DNA of 59,614 bases, from positions 1 to 59,614 of the forward strand of contig CAIJVU010000022.1 in assembly GCA_903824185.1 (NCBI GenBank). The letters run 5' to 3'. Origin of the DNA: an uncultured Hyphomicrobiales bacterium. Lineage in GTDB: Bacteria; Pseudomonadota; Alphaproteobacteria; Rhizobiales; Beijerinckiaceae. The notes below the pieces were generated by a model. It ran no database searches. It saw nothing but the letters and a program-made list of their open reading frames with translations, and was not told where the DNA came from. Position 1 is the stretch's first letter, and each line of letters opens with the position of its first letter. The position numbers and the translations under genes were made by a program. Below, one piece after another: positions 55,900 to 59,614 of this stretch.

Positions 55900-58047
55900 A
55901 TGGCCAATCGGCGGCTCTTATGGGCCTGCGACGAACAGGCCGTGCTCAAAGACATGGCGGTGCTTTTGCAGCCTTGGCAAGGCAAGTCCTTGCTTGATCG
56001 CTCATCGATCATTGATGCGGAGCAGATCATCGCCAAAGCCGTGGCGGCCCGCGAGACCTTTGCCTCGGTTACCAGCATGTGGATGCGTCTGGGCCAGCCG
56101 CCCATGATCCTGCAGATCTCTGGTGCACCGCAATATAATTCGCAAGGGCGCTTTACCGGTTATCGAGGTTTTGCGCTCAGAGCCGATGCATGGTCTGAGA
56201 GCAACGAAGAGAGCGATACAGCACCGACCCCCTCTGCTGTTGAGACCATCGCGCCCGCTCCCCCCCGCCAAGCCCTGCCGCCCTCGATTGTCGATTTGAA
56301 CGAGCGCGAGCAAAAAGCCTTTCATGAAATCGGCCGTCTGCTGGCCGAAGATGTCATGCCGAAAATTTTTCTGGAGCCGGAACCCGTCGCGCAAGAAGAA
56401 CCCGAGCCCGAGCACGAGCCAGAAACCGCCAGCACGCCCACGGCGTCTGATGATCCCTATGATCCGCTGATGGCGGAATTGGCCTCTTCTGTGTTGGCCT
56501 TGCATGGCCAAGCGCCCGAGCGCAAACCCTCCGATCTTTTTTCCATTCCCGATGATGTGCAGGCTTTGCTCGATCGCTTGCCGGTGGGTGTTTTGGTCAG
56601 TCGTGGCGATGTGCCCATTGTCATGAACAAAATGATTTTGCACACATTGGGTTACACGTCAGCCGACGAGTTCCACGAGGCCGGTGCCATTCATGAAATC
56701 TTTGCGCAGCAGCCTTTGGATGCAAGCGGAACTGACACTGCGCCCTCCACCCTGTTGCAGATCCAGACGCGTCATCGTGACACCGTCTCCATGCGCGTGA
56801 TGTTCCAGACCTTGCCATGGGGCTATCTGCCAGCCTCGATGATGGTGTTTGTGCCTGCCGATCTTGCAAACGGACTGGTCGAACCGTCCCACACACCGTC
56901 TGAAGCGGTCACGGTGCCTGATGAAGCGCAGCAGCAGCGCGTCAGCGAGCTGGAAGCCATTTTGGATACGGCCACCGATGGCGTGGTTGTCATTGATGGC
57001 GATGGTCTGATCTTGTCGATGAACAGTTCGGCGGAAGCGCTGTTTGGCCATGATGGTTTGGCGCTGACGGGCACGTCTTATTTAACGCTGTTTGCGCCCG
57101 ACAGCCAGATGATTGTTCGCGATTATCTCGAAGGCGTGCGCGAGAATGGCGTGCGCAGTCTGATGAATGACGGACGCGAAGTCACGGGTCTTGAAAAGCA
57201 AGGCCGCACCATGCCGCTGTTCATGACATTGGGGCGCACATCGGTGCAGGGGTCGGGACGTTTTTGTGCGGTCTTGCGGGATCTGACGGCCTGGAAAAAA
57301 GTCGAGAGCGATCTCAAGGAATCGCGGCGGCAGGCCGAGCTCGCCAATGCACAGAAGTCGGATACGCTGGCCCGTATCAGCCATGAATTGCGCACGCCTT
57401 TGTCGGCAATTATGGGCTTTGCGGAAGTCATGGTGGAAGAGCGGTTCGGGCCGGTCGGCAATGAGCGCTATCGGGATTACCTGCGCGACATTCATCAATC
57501 GGGACAGCATCTGTTGTCGCTGGTCAATGACTTGCTTGATCTCGCCAAAATCGAGGCGGGCAAATTCGATCTGGATTTCGAAGCGGTGGATGCCAATGCC
57601 ACGGTGCGCGCCGCCCTTGCGATGATCAGACCGGAGGCCGAACGCCATCATGTGTTTTTGCGCTCTGCCCTTGCCTCCTCTTTGCCCTTGATCGTGGCGG
57701 ATGAACGCACCATGCGACAGGTGGTGATCAATCTTTTATCCAATGCCGTTAAATTCACCGAACCCGGCGGGCAGGTGATTGTTACCACCACTTTGTCCGA
57801 TGACGGCGAGGTCGCTTTGCGCATCCGCGATACCGGCGTGGGCATGGACAGCGACGATTTGAAAATGGCGCTGGAATTGTTCCGGCAAACCGCAGCCGGT
57901 CGCAAAGCGGGCGGCACCGGTCTGGGCCTGCCTCTGACCAAGGCCTTGGCCGAGGCCAATCGTGCCCGTTTTGCCATTAAAAGCGAGCGCGGACGCGGCA
58001 CGCTGGTTGAAATTATTTTTCCCTCGAACCGCGTTTTGGTGTCCTGA
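55900..58047 (+). CDS. PAS-domain sensor histidine kinase
   Basis: A 715-residue kinase without transmembrane segments. The order is: an N-terminal region of about 90 residues, an acidic Pro/Glu-rich linker (about 105-200), a degenerate PAS at about 225-340, a clear PAS at about 360-470, HisKA with His495 in RISHELRTPLSAIMGFAEVM, and an ATPase domain with NLLSNAVKF, DTGVGM and GGTGLGLPLTKAL. The kinase core FGPVGNERYRDYLRDIHQSGQHLL resembles the PdhS/PleC/DivJ group of alphaproteobacterial cell-cycle kinases, so a DivK-type partner is plausible. No response regulator is adjacent. AGGGAT lies 8 bases before ATG 55900; ATG 55876 is an alternative. Confidence 0.85.
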   Translation: MANRRLLWACDEQAVLKDMAVLLQPWQGKSLLDRSSIIDAEQIIAKAVAARETFASVTSMWMRLGQPPMILQISGAPQYNSQGRFTGYRGFALRADAWSESNEESDTAPTPSAVETIAPAPPRQALPPSIVDLNEREQKAFHEIGRLLAEDVMPKIFLEPEPVAQEEPEPEHEPETASTPTASDDPYDPLMAELASSVLALHGQAPERKPSDLFSIPDDVQALLDRLPVGVLVSRGDVPIVMNKMILHTLGYTSADEFHEAGAIHEIFAQQPLDASGTDTAPSTLLQIQTRHRDTVSMRVMFQTLPWGYLPASMMVFVPADLANGLVEPSHTPSEAVTVPDEAQQQRVSELEAILDTATDGVVVIDGDGLILSMNSSAEALFGHDGLALTGTSYLTLFAPDSQMIVRDYLEGVRENGVRSLMNDGREVTGLEKQGRTMPLFMTLGRTSVQGSGRFCAVLRDLTAWKKVESDLKESRRQAELANAQKSDTLARISHELRTPLSAIMGFAEVMVEERFGPVGNERYRDYLRDIHQSGQHLLSLVNDLLDLAKIEAGKFDLDFEAVDANATVRAALAMIRPEAERHHVFLRSALASSLPLIVADERTMRQVVINLLSNAVKFTEPGGQVIVTTTLSDDGEVALRIRDTGVGMDSDDLKMALELFRQTAAGRKAGGTGLGLPLTKALAEANRARFAIKSERGRGTLVEIIFPSNRVLVS

Positions 58048-58060
58048 CACCAAAGCCCTG

Positions 58061-59281
58061 TTACTGCGGATTGAGCAAACGGTCCCGCTGCCACAAAGCG
58101 GGAAACAGCCGCGTCCAGTAAAGCGCAATCAACACGGTGCAAGCGCCGCCCAAAGTCACCGCCAGCACGGGTCCGAGCAAAGCGGCGGCAAGGCCTGATT
58201 CAAACTCGCCCAATTCATTCGAAGCGCCGATGAAAACCGTGGTGACGGCAGAGACACGCCCGCGCATCTCATCGGGCGTATTGCCTTGCACAAGCGATTG
58301 CCTGACATTGACACTGATCATGTCGGCAAGGCCGGAGACATACAGACACAGCAGCGACAGCAGAAAATGTTCTGACAGGCCGAAACCGATCATCGCCAGA
58401 CCAAAGACACCCACGCCCGCAAACAGCAACCGCCCCGCATGGCGGCGGATCGGCCATTGCGTCAAGATCAGCGCCATCGAGATGGCACCCACCGCAGGCG
58501 CCGCCCGCAAAATACCGAGCCCTTCGGGGCCGGTGTTTAAAATATCTTGCGCGAACATCGGCAGCAAAGCCGTAGCGCCTCCCAGCAAGACCGCAAACAG
58601 ATCGAGCGAGATCGCCCCCAAAACCACCGGATGGGCTTTGATGTAATGGATCCCGCCCAACAGATGCGCTGTGGTGATGGGCTCGCGGGCCACCACCGAC
58701 GGGCGCGCGGTGATGCTCAGCATGGAGAGCGCACCCAAGGCAAAGGCACAGGCGCCGATGCTAAACACCACATCCGGCCCGAACACATAAACAAAGCCGC
58801 CCAAAGCAGGACCAAGCACCGTACCGGTCTGCATGGTGGTCGCTGACAAGGCCAAGCCGCCTGATAAATTTTCGCGCGGTAACAGGCCCGGCAACAGAGC
58901 TTGCGTGGCGGGCATGTAAAAGGCGCGCGCCGCCCCTTGCAGCATGGTCAGGAAAAAAATCGGGATCATGTCATTGATCTTGAATGTGATCAAAACGACC
59001 ATGCCGAGCGAGACCAGACAGGCCACGCCATAGCCTGCGGCAATCACTTTGCGCCGGTCAAAGCGATCCGCCACCTGCCCTGTGATGAGTGCCAGAACAG
59101 GGGCGGGCAGAAAGGCCGCCAGACCAATCAATCCCAGCGCCCATGCGCTTTTGGTCAGATCATAGACAAACCAGCCCATGGCAACCGTTTGCATTTGCAA
59201 CGCCAAGACGGTTGCAATGCGGGCCACCACAAAGGCCCTGAAATCGGGGAGGCGTAAAACAGACCAGCCGGAAGATGTCAT
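58061..59281 (-). CDS. MFS transporter (MFS_3/EntS-like)
   Basis: A 406-residue major facilitator with about twelve transmembrane helices. It starts with the group-typical SVLRLPDFRAFVVARI, then has the A-motif GQVADRFDRRKVI and the mid-protein GNTPDEMRGRVSAVTTVFIGASNELGEFESG seen in EntS/YfmO-type exporters. A siderophore or drug exporter is possible; the substrate is unknown. ATG 59281 is chosen; a TTG at 59317 would add twelve residues. It converges on the kinase gene. Confidence 0.88.
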   Translation of the reverse strand: MTSSGWSVLRLPDFRAFVVARIATVLALQMQTVAMGWFVYDLTKSAWALGLIGLAAFLPAPVLALITGQVADRFDRRKVIAAGYGVACLVSLGMVVLITFKINDMIPIFFLTMLQGAARAFYMPATQALLPGLLPRENLSGGLALSATTMQTGTVLGPALGGFVYVFGPDVVFSIGACAFALGALSMLSITARPSVVAREPITTAHLLGGIHYIKAHPVVLGAISLDLFAVLLGGATALLPMFAQDILNTGPEGLGILRAAPAVGAISMALILTQWPIRRHAGRLLFAGVGVFGLAMIGFGLSEHFLLSLLCLYVSGLADMISVNVRQSLVQGNTPDEMRGRVSAVTTVFIGASNELGEFESGLAAALLGPVLAVTLGGACTVLIALYWTRLFPALWQRDRLLNPQ

Positions 59282-59509
59282 CGGATCAAACAATCGCAAC
59301 AGGATAGAAAAGTTCAAGGACAGAACGCGAAATACGCACCCAGTCTCTATCAGCCCGCGCTACAAAAAGATATGGCCCGCCAAAGCAAAGCAGGCGTGCT
59401 AGGTGAGATCGAAATCCCATCTACTAATTTCTCGAAATTTTTAATCAACACGGCATGGTATAATGCCCATGTTGGATATTAACTGGTCTACGTCAGCAAT
59501 TATTTTTTT

Positions 59510-59614
59510 GGGGCTGTCCCAGATAACTCTGAAAAGGGGTTATTATGGGTGCTATGCGCAAGAGCCGTCTGAGCGTTTATAAACAAGACCGATTGATTGA
59601 ACATTTTGTTGCGG
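59510..59614 (+). mobile_element. Left end of an IS1595-family insertion sequence (cut by window edge)
   Basis: GGGGCTGTCCCAGATAACTC at 59510 looks like an IS1016/IS1595-type terminal repeat (GGGG tip), followed by AGGGG and the start of a transposase. The AT-rich sequence before it (about 59400-59509) shows no gene. The other end is outside the window, so target duplications cannot be checked. Confidence 0.75.
59545..59614 (+). CDS. IS1595-type transposase, N-terminal fragment
   Basis: Twenty-three codons before the window ends. The sequence MRKSRLSVYKQDRLIEHFVA closely matches the conserved start of IS1595-family transposases (zinc-ribbon plus DDE type). AAAGGGG lies about 6 bases before ATG 59545; ATG 59554 is the more usual family start. 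Whether it is intact cannot be seen. Confidence 0.8.
   Translation, partial: MGAMRKSRLSVYKQDRLIEHFVA

Overview
The window looks like chromosome of a free-living alphaproteobacterium of moderate to high GC. The grounds are gcrA, a TIGR02300 (FYDLN) gene divergent from aroA, 5-aminolevulinate synthase, the order murA-DUF2948-hisD-UPF0262-LMW phosphatase, the order rsmI-yraN-gshB opposite a penicillin-binding-protein-activator lipoprotein, the order rdgB-rph opposite hrcA, and phasins. I cannot name a genus. Coding is dense, and operons often use ATGA, GTGA or TAATG stop/start overlaps. Only the two ends are AT-rich: about 1-978, which abuts the 3' end of a tRNA-Ala, and about 59400-59614, which carries the start of an IS1595-type insertion sequence.

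Layout. 1-978: AT-rich tract with one predicted exported protein. 979-5800: tRNA-Ala(GGC), TIGR02300 protein, aroA-cmk, rpsA. 5900-10650: apaG-argE converging on argD-argF-hslO; the arg operon has a strong promoter and a terminator-like hairpin at the very 5' end of its transcript. 10800-18100: gcrA with a 20-codon upstream ORF, then a complete Pho regulon block on the minus strand (phoR, Pho box, pstS-pstC-pstA-pstB-phoU-phoB). 18190-21600: GST, malonyl-CoA synthetase, Ldh2-family dehydrogenase. 21800-25400: sulfonate/nitrate-type ABC transporter with OsmC and PhnA-like genes. 25450-29600: rsmI-yraN-gshB-mtnA-class II aldolase, linking RNA modification, glutathione synthesis and methylthioribose salvage. 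29800-32150: lipoprotein, LuxR solo, and a structured, terminator-ended candidate small RNA. 32240-37000: rph-rdgB-hemW, hrcA, an EamA transporter. 37200-45220: gamma-glutamyltransferase, DUF1028 and a full Dpp peptide transporter. 45220-48310: FAH-family hydratase, threonine dehydratase-like enzyme, hemA. 48545-53900: murA operon, then azlCD. 54069-55660: tRNA-His and two phasin genes under a promoter overlapped by a PhaR-like dyad. 55900-59280: PAS histidine kinase and an MFS exporter. 59510-end: insertion sequence.

Most genes are housekeeping or familiar metabolic families. The parts that ordinary annotation does not explain are mainly RNA-level: the candidate sRNA at 31948-32145, the arg leader terminator, the phasin operator and 5' UTR hairpin, and a repeated pattern of GC-rich hairpins just after each of three periplasmic binding-protein genes. 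I did not find a clearly new multi-gene defence or biosynthetic system.
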